A DNA stretch of 8,711 nucleotides from Clostridiales bacterium (GCA_022777455.1 JALFGI010000247.1:1-8711); one strand, 5' to 3'. Shown: positions 1 through 8,534, counted from the stretch's first letter. A program made the numbers and translations. Notes: generated from the letters alone by a model not told the origin.

Positions 1-1104
1 GAGGCCGGTCGGCTGAATCTGGATCTGAACGCCGACGGCTATAATTTTGTGATTTTCACCGTCCAGTCCGTTACGGAAAATACCTATTCCGAGGCGGCGG
101 CAGTGGCCCTGGACGGGCTGCTGGACTATTTCCTCCGCTACCCCGGCTACATTCTCTTCCGCAGCAGCCTGCTCAGCTATGCCGCCCTGATCATGGGAGA
201 TTCGGCTGATCTGGCGGACCTGACCGACCGGGCGCTGGACATCATCCAGCGCCGGTGCAGCGCCGCCGGGGAGCAGCTGAACTGGTACGCCGCCGTGGGC
301 ACCCCCACCTACCGGCTCAGCGGCCTGTCTCAGTGCTACAGCGATGCCAACCATGTGCTGGCCTACCGCCACCTTCTGCCGCTCACCCATGTGTTCCGGG
401 CAGAGATGCTCCGCAGCGAGCGGGAGAACGCCGGCGCCGGTTGCCTGGAAACCCTGGACCCCGGGAAGCTGGACCCTATGATCATCCGCAATTTTCTCCA
501 GGCCGGCACCCCGGAGGAGACGGAGGCCTTCGTCCAGGAATATCTTTCCAATCTGGCAGGGGCGGAGCGCTCCATGCTGTTTCGCCACTACATCATGATG
601 TCCGTGCGGATCAATGCGGAGGTGGTGCTGCAGCAGCTGGGCTGCCGGCAGGAGGATTTCACCCGGCTGCCCAATCCGGAGGTGAACCTGCCCGCCCAGG
701 AAGTGGGAGAGTACATCACCTCTGTCCTCACCGCCGCCCTGCAGCTGCGGGACCTGAAGAGCCAACAGGAGAACAGCGACATCATCAACAACGCCATCCG
801 CTACATCGAAAAGCACTACACTGACGAGAATATCTCCTTAAACTCCGTGGCCCAAGCCATCAACATCAGCGCCAACTACCTCAGTGCCCTGTTCAGCCAG
901 AAGATGGAGGTCTCCTTCGTGGAATATCTCACCCAGAAGCGGATGAACCGGGCCAAGCAGCTGCTGCAGCGCACCAACATGCGCTCCAGCGAGATTGCCT
1001 ATGAGGTGGGCTACCGGGACCCCCGGTACTTCTCCTTTGTGTTCCGTAAAACCCAGGGCTGCACCCCCAGAGCCTTCCGGGCCGGGGAGACGGAGGGAGA
1101 ATGA
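1..1104 (+). CDS. AraC-family (YesN-type) response regulator, C-terminal 367 residues; 5' end outside window
   Basis: The reading frame is open from base 1, so the start lies upstream; the GTG at 49 is internal. Visible residues 261-362 form an AraC-type DNA-binding domain with two helix-turn-helix units, about 278-302 (ISLNSVAQAINIS) and 327-353 (SSEIAYEVGYRDPRYFSFVF). Residues about 95-127 (WYAAVGTPTYRLSGLSQCYSD) resemble the degenerate GGDEF-like linker found between receiver and helix-turn-helix domains in YesN-type regulators. The phosphoacceptor receiver domain is expected upstream but is not seen, so calling this a response regulator rests on the linker and on the adjacent histidine kinase. 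Its stop overlaps the kinase start (ATGA), which implies translational coupling. It would activate or repress sugar-uptake genes after phosphorylation. The targets are unknown; they could include this operon or a transporter elsewhere. A plain AraC regulator without a receiver is a less likely alternative. Confidence 0.88.
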   Translation, partial: EAGRLNLDLNADGYNFVIFTVQSVTENTYSEAAAVALDGLLDYFLRYPGYILFRSSLLSYAALIMGDSADLADLTDRALDIIQRRCSAAGEQLNWYAAVGTPTYRLSGLSQCYSDANHVLAYRHLLPLTHVFRAEMLRSERENAGAGCLETLDPGKLDPMIIRNFLQAGTPEETEAFVQEYLSNLAGAERSMLFRHYIMMSVRINAEVVLQQLGCRQEDFTRLPNPEVNLPAQEVGEYITSVLTAALQLRDLKSQQENSDIINNAIRYIEKHYTDENISLNSVAQAINISANYLSALFSQKMEVSFVEYLTQKRMNRAKQLLQRTNMRSSEIAYEVGYRDPRYFSFVFRKTQGCTPRAFRAGETEGE

Positions 1105-2531
1105 AACGAATTACCTTTGAGCAGAATTCCATCGCCGGGAAGCTCTACCGCCTGATTCTGAACATTTTTGTGCCCATGGTGCTGCTGGCGGCGGTGATTC
1201 TGCTTTTGTTCATCAATTACAACGTGCGCTATTCCGACCTCACCGGAAACATCACCACCGCCTCCCGGTTCAATCAGAATTTCAAGGCGGACGTGGATTT
1301 GAAGATGTACTACTACGTCATCGGCTCCTCCCGGGAGCTGCCGGTGGAGGAAATTCAGTCCGCCCGCACCCTGGCCCAGACCCTGCTGTCCAATTCCACC
1401 AACCCGGACAGCCGGAAGGCGGCGGGCAGCGTGCTGGAGCTGTGCGACAGTCTGATGACCAGCATTGACCGGATCCAGAGCACCGAAGGATACGACAAGC
1501 GCATGGAGCAGCTGGAGACCAACATCTATGTCATCACCCAGCTGATCGAGGAATATATGTACACCTACCTCTATCACGAGGCAGGTCAGCTGGCAGCACT
1601 GCAGCAGCAGCTGAACCGGATGCTGTGGGTGGAGATTCTGGCGGTGCTGCTGGCTCTGGCAGGCGTGGTAGCCCTGGCGGTGCGTCTTGCCATCCGCACC
1701 AGCCGCAGCATCACCGACCCGGTGGACGCCCTGTTTCGCCGGGTGGGCGAGATCGGACGGGGAGACCTGTCGGAAAAACCCCCGGTCCAGGCCGACGACC
1801 CCAAGCTTTCCGTGCTGGGCACCGGCATTGAGGAAATGACCGTCCGGCTGAACCGGCAGATCGAGCTGAACCGGCAGGAGCAGATCCGCCTGCGGGGCAT
1901 TGAGCTTTCCCTGATCCAGGCCCAGATCAATCCCCATTTTCTTTACAACACCCTGGATGCCATTGTCTGGCTGATTGAAACCGGCCGGAACGAGCAGGCG
2001 GAGGAGATGGTCACCAGCCTGTCCACCTATTTCCGTTCCTTCCTGAGCAACGGCCAGGACATTGTCACCATGAACCAGGAGCAGCAGCACATCCGCAGCT
2101 ACCTGGAAATTCAGCAGGTGCGCTACAAGGACATCCTGGACTACGACATTCAGATGGACAGTGCCATCGGCGCCTGCCTGATCCCCAAAATGACCCTCCA
2201 GCCCCTGGTGGAAAACGCCATCTACCACGGCATCAAGCCCAAGCGGGGCAAGGGTCTGATCACCGTCACCGGGAAGCTGGCCGACGGGAAAGTGACCGTC
2301 CGGGTGTCCGACACCGGGGCAGGAATGGAGGAAGGGGAGCTGGAGAAGCTGCGCGCCCAGCTGGAAAACGACGAAGCCACCGGCTTCGGCCTGGTCTCCT
2401 CCTACAAGCGGCTGCAGCTGATGTACGGTGCCGACTGCGAATTCACCATTGAAAGCCGGCAGGGGGAAGGCACTGCCATCACCATCAGGATCCCATTCAG
2501 AACGGAGGAAGCCCATGAAGAAAATCCTTAG
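1101..2531 (+). CDS. LytS/YesM-type sensor histidine kinase
   Basis: This 476-residue membrane kinase should autophosphorylate on histidine and pass the phosphate to the regulator encoded just upstream. In order it has a transmembrane helix at about 18-38, an extracellular segment of about 135 residues (39-173), a second helix at about 175-197, and a HAMP linker at about 198-254. The His_kinase domain follows, with the hallmark QINPHFLYN at 275-283 (phosphoacceptor H279). The HATPase_c domain carries an N-box PLVENAIYHG (N372), a G1 box DTGAGM (404-409) and a GFGL motif (428-431). All key catalytic residues are present. The extracellular part matches no sensor domain that I recognise. It looks helical, so it may detect a ligand indirectly, for example through the lipoprotein encoded next. 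The ATG overlaps the upstream stop, and GGAGGG lies 3 bases before it. The 3' end overlaps the next gene by 17 bases. Confidence 0.93.
   Translation: MKRITFEQNSIAGKLYRLILNIFVPMVLLAAVILLLFINYNVRYSDLTGNITTASRFNQNFKADVDLKMYYYVIGSSRELPVEEIQSARTLAQTLLSNSTNPDSRKAAGSVLELCDSLMTSIDRIQSTEGYDKRMEQLETNIYVITQLIEEYMYTYLYHEAGQLAALQQQLNRMLWVEILAVLLALAGVVALAVRLAIRTSRSITDPVDALFRRVGEIGRGDLSEKPPVQADDPKLSVLGTGIEEMTVRLNRQIELNRQEQIRLRGIELSLIQAQINPHFLYNTLDAIVWLIETGRNEQAEEMVTSLSTYFRSFLSNGQDIVTMNQEQQHIRSYLEIQQVRYKDILDYDIQMDSAIGACLIPKMTLQPLVENAIYHGIKPKRGKGLITVTGKLADGKVTVRVSDTGAGMEEGELEKLRAQLENDEATGFGLVSSYKRLQLMYGADCEFTIESRQGEGTAITIRIPFRTEEAHEENP
2504..2509 (+). promoter_or_regulatory. Ribosome binding site fixing the start of the sugar-binding lipoprotein
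   Basis: GGAGGA lies six bases upstream of the ATG at 2515. The frame is also open from an ATG at 2428, but the extra 29 residues would bury the signal peptide. The ATG at 2515 begins a perfect lipoprotein signal, so it is chosen. Confidence 0.8.
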
Positions 2532-3483
2532 CGCCCTGCTGATGCTGGTGCTTTTGCTGTGCGGCTGCGGCAAGGAAGCGCCGGTTGAGCCGCAGCTTAC
2601 CAAGGTGGGCTTTACCCAGCTGGGAGCAGAGTCCGACTGGCGGGTGGCCAACACCGCCTCCATGATGCAGGCCCTCAGCGAGGAAAACGGCTACGAGCTG
2701 CTCTACGACAACGCCCGGCAGAAGCAGGCCAACCAATTGGTGGCCGTGCGGAACTTCATCGTTCAGGGGGTGGACATCATCGTCATCGCCCCGGCGGAGG
2801 AAACCGGCTGGGACGCGGTTTTGCAGGAGGCGAAAAACGCCGGCATTCCCGTGATCATCGTGGACCGGGAGGTGGCAGTGGAGGACACCGGACTGTACCT
2901 GACGGAAATCGGCTCCGACTTTCTCACCGAGGGCACCCAGGCCGTAAACTGGCTGGAGAAAACCCTGGCCGGGCGGACGGAGAACGTGAACATTCTCCAC
3001 ATCCAGGGCACCTACGGGGCCACCGCCCAGATCCTGCGCACCCAGGCCATTGAAACGGCGGTGGAGCAACACGAAAACTGGCATCTTGCCGCCCAGCTGT
3101 CCGGGGATTTCACCGAATCCAAAGGCTACGAGGTGGTGCGGGATTATCTGGCTACCAACCGGGACATCGACGTCATTTACAGTGAAAACGACAACATGAC
3201 CTTCGGGGCCATGCAGGCTCTGGAGGAAGCGGGCATCACCTACGGCCAGGGCGGGGACGTGATCATCATCTCCTTTGATGCCGTTCGCCGGGCGCTGAAT
3301 CTGTGCATGGAGGGAAAAATCAACCTCTGCGTGGAGTGCAACCCCCTCCACGGTCCCCGGGTGGACGAGCTGATCCGCCAGTACCTGGCGGGAACCCAGA
3401 TTCCAAAGCAGATTTTTGTGGAGGAAACGGTATTCACCCCGGATACGCTCACCCCGGAGCGGATCGCCGAAAGACAGTATTAA
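2515..3483 (+). CDS. YtfQ-like sugar-binding lipoprotein (type I periplasmic-binding fold)
   Basis: This 322-residue exported protein has a lipoprotein signal peptide: MKK, a hydrophobic stretch, then lipobox LCGC with acylated C18. The mature part is a type I (RbsB-like) sugar-binding fold. Remembered similarity to the E. coli galactofuranose-binding protein YtfQ runs along its whole length: VGFTQLGAES-DWR (31-43), QKQANQ (69-74), QGVD (84-87), IAPAEETGWD (91-100), IPVIIVDREV (111-120), QGTYGA (164-169), SGDFTESKG (196-204) and YSENDNM (222-228). The W42/R43, D117/R118 and D255 positions are those expected to contact sugar in this family. A furanose or other aldose is therefore a reasonable ligand guess, but specificity cannot be read with certainty. 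An intrinsic terminator follows and no permease or ATPase gene is present. It is either an orphan transporter subunit or a dedicated sensor partner of the adjacent kinase, as with XylFII and LytS in Clostridium. Confidence 0.9.
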   Translation: MKKILSALLMLVLLLCGCGKEAPVEPQLTKVGFTQLGAESDWRVANTASMMQALSEENGYELLYDNARQKQANQLVAVRNFIVQGVDIIVIAPAEETGWDAVLQEAKNAGIPVIIVDREVAVEDTGLYLTEIGSDFLTEGTQAVNWLEKTLAGRTENVNILHIQGTYGATAQILRTQAIETAVEQHENWHLAAQLSGDFTESKGYEVVRDYLATNRDIDVIYSENDNMTFGAMQALEEAGITYGQGGDVIIISFDAVRRALNLCMEGKINLCVECNPLHGPRVDELIRQYLAGTQIPKQIFVEETVFTPDTLTPERIAERQY

Positions 3484-3489
3484 AGGCAC

Positions 3490-3522
3490 AAAACCGATGC
3501 GGAAGATTTCTGCGTCGGTTTT
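3490..3522 (+). terminator. Intrinsic terminator of the sensing operon
   Basis: A 13-bp stem (3490-3502 with 3510-3522, including two G-U pairs) has a 7-base loop. The stem's 3' strand ends in a T run continuing to 3523, followed by GGTTTT. It begins seven bases after the lipoprotein stop codon. It should end transcription of the regulator-kinase-lipoprotein unit. Confidence 0.8.
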
Positions 3523-3569
3523 TGGTTTTCATCGTTAAATTTTAAATTCGCGGTGCATTTGCCGTCCCT

Positions 3570-3716
3570 CTTGGCTCTCCCTTTGGGAGAGCTGTCAGCC
3601 GAACAGGCTGGCTGAGAGGGTACCGCAGTGAGACAGGTGCATCAGCGCATCAAACCGTGTTGCCCTCTCAGGGGCGCCCCTTGCGGGGCAGCCAGCTCCC
3701 CCAGAGGGGAGCCAAG
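3570..3716. repeat. 147-bp palindromic intergenic repeat (MITE-like)
   Basis: The ends form a terminal inverted repeat: 3570-3594 matches the reverse complement of 3692-3716 at about 20 of 25 positions, starting CTTGGCTC and ending GAGCCAAG. Each end also folds alone: 3574-3581 pairs with 3585-3592 (8 bp, loop TTT), and 3695-3701 pairs with 3706-3712 (7 bp). Inside are a perfect 9-bp pair CTGAGAGGG/CCCTCTCAG (3612-3620 with 3663-3671), a small hairpin CAGCC/GGCTG (3597-3610) and GCCCC/GGGGC (3676-3689). I see no convincing target-site duplication and no coding potential. Similar GGCTC-CCC-GGGGAGCC repeats are familiar from intergenic regions of Oscillospiraceae genomes (from memory). It lies between convergent genes, so it may also help block read-through. 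Confidence 0.7.
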
Positions 3717-3764
3717 TGGCGGGTCGGTTCCGGTACGCTTAATGCCAATTCCCCTTGCTTTCTT

Positions 3765-6700
3765 TTACACAATGATTTTCGCACTGCTGCCGCCGGAGCG
3801 GTCTTTGGTGACCAGGACCTGACGGTCGATCCGGGTTTTCAGCTCGCCCACGTGGGAGATAATGCCAACCAATCGGTTGCCCTGGGTGAGGCTGACCAGA
3901 GCCTTCATGGCCTGATCCAGGGCCTCCTCGTCCAAAGAGCCAAAGCCCTCGTCCACGAACATGGTATCCAGCCGCACGCCGCCGGAGCTGGACTGAATCA
4001 CATCCGACAGTCCCAGGGCCAGGGCCAGGGAGGCCAGGAAGGATTCGCCGCCGGACAGGGTTTTCACGCTGCGCGTCCCTCCGCTCCAATGGTCGATCAC
4101 ATCCAGCTCCAGGCCGCTTTGGCTGCGGTTATTCTCCGCCTCGGTGCGGCGCTTCAGCTCGTACTGCCCGTCGGTCATCACCAGCAGACGCAGATTGGCC
4201 CGGTGGAGAATCCGGTCAAAATAGGCCATCTGAATGTAGGTCTCCAGCATGATTTTTTCCTTGCCGGGGAGATTGCCGTTGGCGGTGTTGGACAGGGCGC
4301 GGACCCAGGCATACCGGGCTTCCAGGGCCACCAGCTCCGCCTGCCGCGCATGGATGTTTTTCAGGGCCGGGGCATTGGCGGCGATCCGGCCGTCGCAGCC
4401 CTGCTTTTCCCGCTGCAGCTGCTGCCGCCGGGCCAAGGCGGCGGACTGGTGTTCTTGCTCCGCCGCTCCGTCAATGGCGGGGGCCGCTTCCAGCTGGAGC
4501 CTCAGCTGCCGGGCGGCGGAGCGGAGGCGGATCACCGATTCACTGCGGGTGCGGTACTCCTGCTCCGCCCGCTCCAGCGCCTGGGAAAGGGCGTCCCGGG
4601 CATGGCATTTCTCCCCGAGGGCCTGCTGGGCCTGCTGCCGGGTCTCAAAGCGCAGGGTTCCGGCCAGAGCCTGCACCTGCTGCTCCAGGGCGGCCAGGGA
4701 GGCTTCACCGGATGCAATGCGGTTTTCCAGGGCACCATTTTGTGCAGCCCGCTCCTGGGCCAGCTGCTGTAAGCCGGGCAGGGTCTCCTCCAGTTCCTGT
4801 TTCCGCCGGAGCTTTTCCTCCGATTCCAGCAGCTTCCCCTTCAGTTCTTCCTGCTGCCATTTCAGCGCCGGCAGGAGGGTTTGGGCCTGGGTATGGATAT
4901 CCTCCTCCCCGCCCTCCAATTGGCACAGCCGGGAAAGCCGCGCTTCCGTCTGCTCCAGCACGGACTGGGCGGCAGCCAGGTCCTGCCGGGCCTGATGGAA
5001 GCGCTTCCGGGCTTCTTCCAGGGAAGCCGTCAGCTGCTCTGCGGTACGGGTGCAGCGCTTCTCTTCCGCCTCCGCCTCCTGGCGGGTGGCACAGGACAGC
5101 ATTGCCTCCTGCTCCCGGACCTCCCGGGTACAGCCAGCCAGTTCTGCCCTTCCGGCGCTTAAGGATGCTTCCAGTGCGGCAACCCGGTCGGACAGCTCCG
5201 CCAGGCCCTTTTCCATGTTCGGAAGAGCTTCCTCCAGCTCCTGCTTGCGCAGGACATTGCGCTCCTGCACCTTCAGCTCCTCTTCCAGCCGCTGCTCATT
5301 CTGCCGGTTTTCTTCCAGCCAACCCGGCAGTGCCAGCCGGGCAGCCGCCGCATCCGGGGCGGCGTTCAAATCTTCCAACAGGGCTGTGACCTGACGGAGC
5401 AGCCCAGAGTGCTGGGCCTTCCAGCCGGCACAGGACTCACTACACTGCTGCATGACCTGCTGGGCCTGGTCAGACAGCTCTCTGGCCCGGTTCAGCTGGG
5501 CCTCGGTGGGGGCATTTTCCGATTTGCAGGCGGGGTTGGGATGGTGCACCGAACCGCAGACCCGGCATGGTACCCCCTCGGTGAGCTGCTGGGCCAGAAT
5601 GCCCGCCTGTTCCGCCAGGAAGGCGGCGTTGAGCCGGAAATATTGGCGCTGAGTCTCCTCCGCCTGCCGGGCGGCAGCCAGGTAATCCGCCTGCCCCCGT
5701 TCCAGCTTTCGGGCGGCATCCTCCAGCTCCGTCAGCCGGGCCTGCAGCTGGTTCAGCAGCCGCCCCCGGTGCAGGGTTTCGGTTTTTCCTGCCAGCAGCT
5801 GCTCCCGCCGGGCCGGGGCATGGGCCAGGGGCTCCAGCTCTTGCTTTCCCCGGTTCCATTGCTGCCGCAGCCGGTCCGCATCCGCCTTTTGCCGGGTCAA
5901 CTCCTGCGTCTGTTGGGTCAGGCGAGCCTGCACAGACTTGACCTTTGCCCGTTTTTGAGCCAGGACATCATACCCCGGCAGCTCGGACCGCAGCAGCACT
6001 GCCCGCTGGCGCAGCGCATCCGTCTGAGCCGCTTCCGCCTGTTTTGCTTCCAGCTGGGCTTCCAGCAGCTGCCGGGTTCCTTCCAGTCGGGAAAGGTGAG
6101 AACGCTGCTTTTCAAAGAGCTCCAGGGTTTCCAGCCGGAGGGCGGTATCCTTTTCCCGTTCCAGGAGCTTGAGATTTTCCTCACCTGCATTCTTTAATTC
6201 TTCCAGAGCCGTCCGGGCGGCGGCCAGTTCCCCTTCCCGGCGCTGAAGCTCCGCTTTTCCCTGGGCCAGGGCCTGGCGCTGCTGCTCCAGCTGACGCCCT
6301 TCTTCCTCCCGGCGCTGACGCTGCCGGTCCAGCTGGGCATACCGGGGCAGGTCCGCTTCCAGCAGGGTGATCTCCTGAATCAGCCCGGTGTGCAGGGGCT
6401 TTTTGTCCTGCTCCCGGGCCAAATCCTGCTCCGCCTGGGTCAGAAGGGCGGCTTCCCGGGCCAGCTCCTGCTCCATTTGGGCCAGTGCCTCCCGGCTCTG
6501 CTCCTGCTCCCGGGCCATGGACAGCCGGGTGTGGATGGCTTTCAGCTGCTCTTCCAGTTCTTCCAATTCTTCCTGGAGCCGGAGGGAATGGGCTTTGTCC
6601 CCCTCCAGAATCCGGGCGATGAGGGCGGTGGTTTCCTCCATGGGCAGCTGCCCCGCCCGGGCCTGGCGGAGTTTTTCCGCCAATTCACCCTCCTCCGGGC

Positions 6701-7343
6701 AGAGCACCCCGGCGATATACTGCTCCACACTTTTCCGGGCATCGCTGCACCGGTCGTTCAGGGCCCCGGACTCCCGCTTCAGGCTCTCCTGCAGGCGCTG
6801 GAACCGGTCGGTTTTAAAAATTTTCCGAAAAATCAGCTTCCGGTCTTCGGTGGAAGCCAGCAGCAGCTTGAGAAAATCTCCCTGGGCGATCATGGCGATC
6901 TGCATGAACTGGTTCCGGTCCAGTCCCAGGATGTCCCGGATGGCAGCGTCCACCTCCCGGGGCTTGGTGATGGGGTTGCCCTGGGGCAGGATCAGGCTGG
7001 CCTCCGCCCTCTGGGCGGTGGTGCCGGTGCCGTGAAGCTTGGGCCGCTGGTATTCCGGCACCCGCCGGACGGTATAGCGCTGCTCCCGGCAGAGAAATTC
7101 CAGCTCCACAAAGGTGGGCGTCTCCGGGGCGGCGTACTTGGAGCGGAACATACCGGGGCTGCGGTTGTCGCCGCTGGCCTCGCCATAGAGGGCGAAGGTG
7201 ATGGCATCGAACAGGGTGGTTTTTCCCGCGCCGGTGTCGCCGGTGATGAGGTAGAGTCCATTCTGCCCCAGGCTGTCCAGGTCCAGCACGGTCCGTCCGG
7301 CATAAGGGCCGAAGGCGGAAATGGTGAGTTTTGTGGGTCTCAT
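3765..7343 (-). CDS. sbcC: Nuclease SbcCD subunit C (Rad50-like SMC-type ATPase)
   Basis: This 1192-residue protein is the ATPase and DNA-tethering subunit of the SbcCD complex, which opens hairpins and processes DNA double-strand ends together with SbcD. The N-terminal head has KLTISAFGPYAG and Walker A GDTGAGKT (35-42). Long Gln/Glu/Leu/Arg-rich coiled-coil arms flank the zinc hook CRVC (C593 and C596), which lies almost exactly mid-protein and dimerises two molecules. The C-terminal head has the ABC signature LSGGES (1096-1101), Walker B ending in D1131-E1132, and D-loop SLDEE. All ATPase motifs are intact. The length is slightly above that of E. coli SbcC (about 1050). An ATG at 7343 with GGAGGAGG seven bases before it is preferred over a TTG at 7349 that would overlap the sbcD stop. 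It is co-transcribed with sbcD. No clear minus-strand terminator follows; the palindromic repeat at 3570-3716 is the nearest structure. Confidence 0.97.
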   Translation of the reverse strand: MRPTKLTISAFGPYAGRTVLDLDSLGQNGLYLITGDTGAGKTTLFDAITFALYGEASGDNRSPGMFRSKYAAPETPTFVELEFLCREQRYTVRRVPEYQRPKLHGTGTTAQRAEASLILPQGNPITKPREVDAAIRDILGLDRNQFMQIAMIAQGDFLKLLLASTEDRKLIFRKIFKTDRFQRLQESLKRESGALNDRCSDARKSVEQYIAGVLCPEEGELAEKLRQARAGQLPMEETTALIARILEGDKAHSLRLQEELEELEEQLKAIHTRLSMAREQEQSREALAQMEQELAREAALLTQAEQDLAREQDKKPLHTGLIQEITLLEADLPRYAQLDRQRQRREEEGRQLEQQRQALAQGKAELQRREGELAAARTALEELKNAGEENLKLLEREKDTALRLETLELFEKQRSHLSRLEGTRQLLEAQLEAKQAEAAQTDALRQRAVLLRSELPGYDVLAQKRAKVKSVQARLTQQTQELTRQKADADRLRQQWNRGKQELEPLAHAPARREQLLAGKTETLHRGRLLNQLQARLTELEDAARKLERGQADYLAAARQAEETQRQYFRLNAAFLAEQAGILAQQLTEGVPCRVCGSVHHPNPACKSENAPTEAQLNRARELSDQAQQVMQQCSESCAGWKAQHSGLLRQVTALLEDLNAAPDAAAARLALPGWLEENRQNEQRLEEELKVQERNVLRKQELEEALPNMEKGLAELSDRVAALEASLSAGRAELAGCTREVREQEAMLSCATRQEAEAEEKRCTRTAEQLTASLEEARKRFHQARQDLAAAQSVLEQTEARLSRLCQLEGGEEDIHTQAQTLLPALKWQQEELKGKLLESEEKLRRKQELEETLPGLQQLAQERAAQNGALENRIASGEASLAALEQQVQALAGTLRFETRQQAQQALGEKCHARDALSQALERAEQEYRTRSESVIRLRSAARQLRLQLEAAPAIDGAAEQEHQSAALARRQQLQREKQGCDGRIAANAPALKNIHARQAELVALEARYAWVRALSNTANGNLPGKEKIMLETYIQMAYFDRILHRANLRLLVMTDGQYELKRRTEAENNRSQSGLELDVIDHWSGGTRSVKTLSGGESFLASLALALGLSDVIQSSSGGVRLDTMFVDEGFGSLDEEALDQAMKALVSLTQGNRLVGIISHVGELKTRIDRQVLVTKDRSGGSSAKIIV

Positions 7344-7345
7344 GA

Positions 7346-8479
7346 TCAAACCTCCTCCGTCCGGGCGATCAGCTCTTCCAGGAAGACCAGCTGCTCCGCC
7401 GTCATGGGCCGATTGTTCTGCAATTCATAAAAGTCCGCAAACAATTCCAACGGGGAGCGGGAATCCTGCGCCGGAGCCCCGGCGATTTCGGCGTTGGAGC
7501 GGGTGCGGGCGTTGTCGTAGTCCAGCTTCATCAGGTTGCGGTAAATAAGCCGCAGCTTGCCCACGGCATCGGGGATGTCCTCCTCGTCCGTCAGGGTCAG
7601 GTGGACATAATCCCGGGTCCAGGTGGTGTTTTCATAGAAATGCCTGTCCGTCAGTTCTTCAAAGGTACCCCGCAGCTCCACCAGCTCCCGCAAAGGCTTC
7701 AGGGGCACAGTGCGAATCACAAGATTTCCCTTTTCCTTCAGCTCCGCCACAGTGACGGACTTGGTATCCTTCGCTTCGGAGAAGGAATACTTCAGGGGCG
7801 TGCCGCAGTAGCGGATCTTCTCGCTGCCGCAGTGCTGGGGGGAATGGATGTGGCCCAGGGCCACATAGTCAAAGGCATCGAACACGGCGCTGTCCACATT
7901 GTCCGCGCCGCCCACGGAGATTTCCTCCGAATCCGACCGGGAGGCCCCGGTGACAAACTGGTGGGTCACCAGCACATTCCGCCGGTGTTCGTCCAGATTC
8001 ATGTGGCCCACGGCGGTGGACAGAGCCTGGGTGTAGGTGTCGGTGGGGTCCTCCGGGAAAAAACGGCGCACATGGATTGGCTTGACAAAGGGCAGCAGGT
8101 AGAAATCCACCGGGCCGAACGCGTCCTCCAATGTCACGCTCTCCACGCTGCCGCCGTAGACCGGGCTGAGGTGAATGCCGGTTTCCTCCAGCAGCCGGGA
8201 GCCGAAGGCGATGCGCTCCGGGGAATCGTGGTTGCCGCTGATGACGAAGATGTGGATGTGCAGCCCGGCCAGCCGGACCAGGAACTCGTCAAACAGGCTC
8301 ACCGCCTCCACGGAGGGGATAGCCTTGTCGTACACGTCTCCGGCGATCACCACGGCATCCGGCTGTTCCGCCTCCACAATCTGCAGGATTTGATTCAGAA
8401 TATATTCCTGATCCTCCCCCAGGGAAAATTCGTTCAGCCGTTTTCCCAGATGCAGGTCGGATAAATGAATCAGCTTCAT
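7346..8479 (-). CDS. sbcD: Nuclease SbcCD subunit D (Mre11-like metallophosphoesterase)
   Basis: This 377-residue protein is the nuclease subunit of SbcCD, a Mn-dependent calcineurin-like phosphoesterase. The metal-binding motifs appear in the expected order: SDLHLG (D8, H10), GDVYD (D48), GNHDSPER (N83, H84), THQF (H173) and GHIH (H210, H212). The region after about residue 270 matches the capping and SbcC-binding part in position and length. The total length is near the family norm (about 380-400). The frame is open for 28 more codons upstream to a GTG at 8563, but the ATG at 8479 has AAGGAGG five bases before it and begins with the family-typical MKLIHLSDLHLG, so it is chosen. Two bases separate its stop from the sbcC ATG, so the two genes form an operon, as in most bacteria. 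Confidence 0.97.
   Translation of the reverse strand: MKLIHLSDLHLGKRLNEFSLGEDQEYILNQILQIVEAEQPDAVVIAGDVYDKAIPSVEAVSLFDEFLVRLAGLHIHIFVISGNHDSPERIAFGSRLLEETGIHLSPVYGGSVESVTLEDAFGPVDFYLLPFVKPIHVRRFFPEDPTDTYTQALSTAVGHMNLDEHRRNVLVTHQFVTGASRSDSEEISVGGADNVDSAVFDAFDYVALGHIHSPQHCGSEKIRYCGTPLKYSFSEAKDTKSVTVAELKEKGNLVIRTVPLKPLRELVELRGTFEELTDRHFYENTTWTRDYVHLTLTDEEDIPDAVGKLRLIYRNLMKLDYDNARTRSNAEIAGAPAQDSRSPLELFADFYELQNNRPMTAEQLVFLEELIARTEEV
7351..7358 (-). promoter_or_regulatory. Ribosome binding site deciding the sbcC start
   Basis: On the minus strand this reads GGAGGAGG and lies seven bases before the ATG at 7343. That spacing favours this ATG over the in-frame TTG at 7349, which would sit only one base from the motif. 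The site lies inside the last codons of sbcD, consistent with coupled translation. Confidence 0.75.
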
Positions 8480-8484
8480 AAGCG

Positions 8485-8491
8485 CCTCCTT
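8485..8491 (-). promoter_or_regulatory. Ribosome binding site fixing the sbcD start
   Basis: The minus strand reads AAGGAGG five bases before the ATG at 8479. It is a near-perfect anti-16S match, which rules in this start over the upstream in-frame GTG at 8563. Confidence 0.85.
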
Positions 8492-8534
8492 GTTTGAAAA
8501 TGAAATTAGCCAGTAAAAACCATCGGAGCGGTAA

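Noticed and set aside
1011..2663. 550-residue minus-strand open frame opposite the histidine kinase
   Set aside because: It is an antisense shadow of a GC-rich gene, with no recognisable motifs, no ribosome site, and full overlap with a kinase whose motifs are all intact.
2497..3489. 330-residue minus-strand open frame opposite the binding lipoprotein
   Set aside because: It is low-complexity Gly/Val/His/Leu-rich antisense translation with no known motif. The plus-strand frame has a signal peptide, a ribosome site and family similarity.
3628..3822. Small plus-strand open frame inside the intergenic repeat
   Set aside because: It reads through the palindromic repeat into the 3' end of sbcC, and its composition reflects the inverted repeat rather than a protein.
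6390..7430. 346-residue plus-strand open frame opposite sbcC
   Set aside because: It is an antisense shadow of the sbcC head and coiled coil, with no start signal and no motif.
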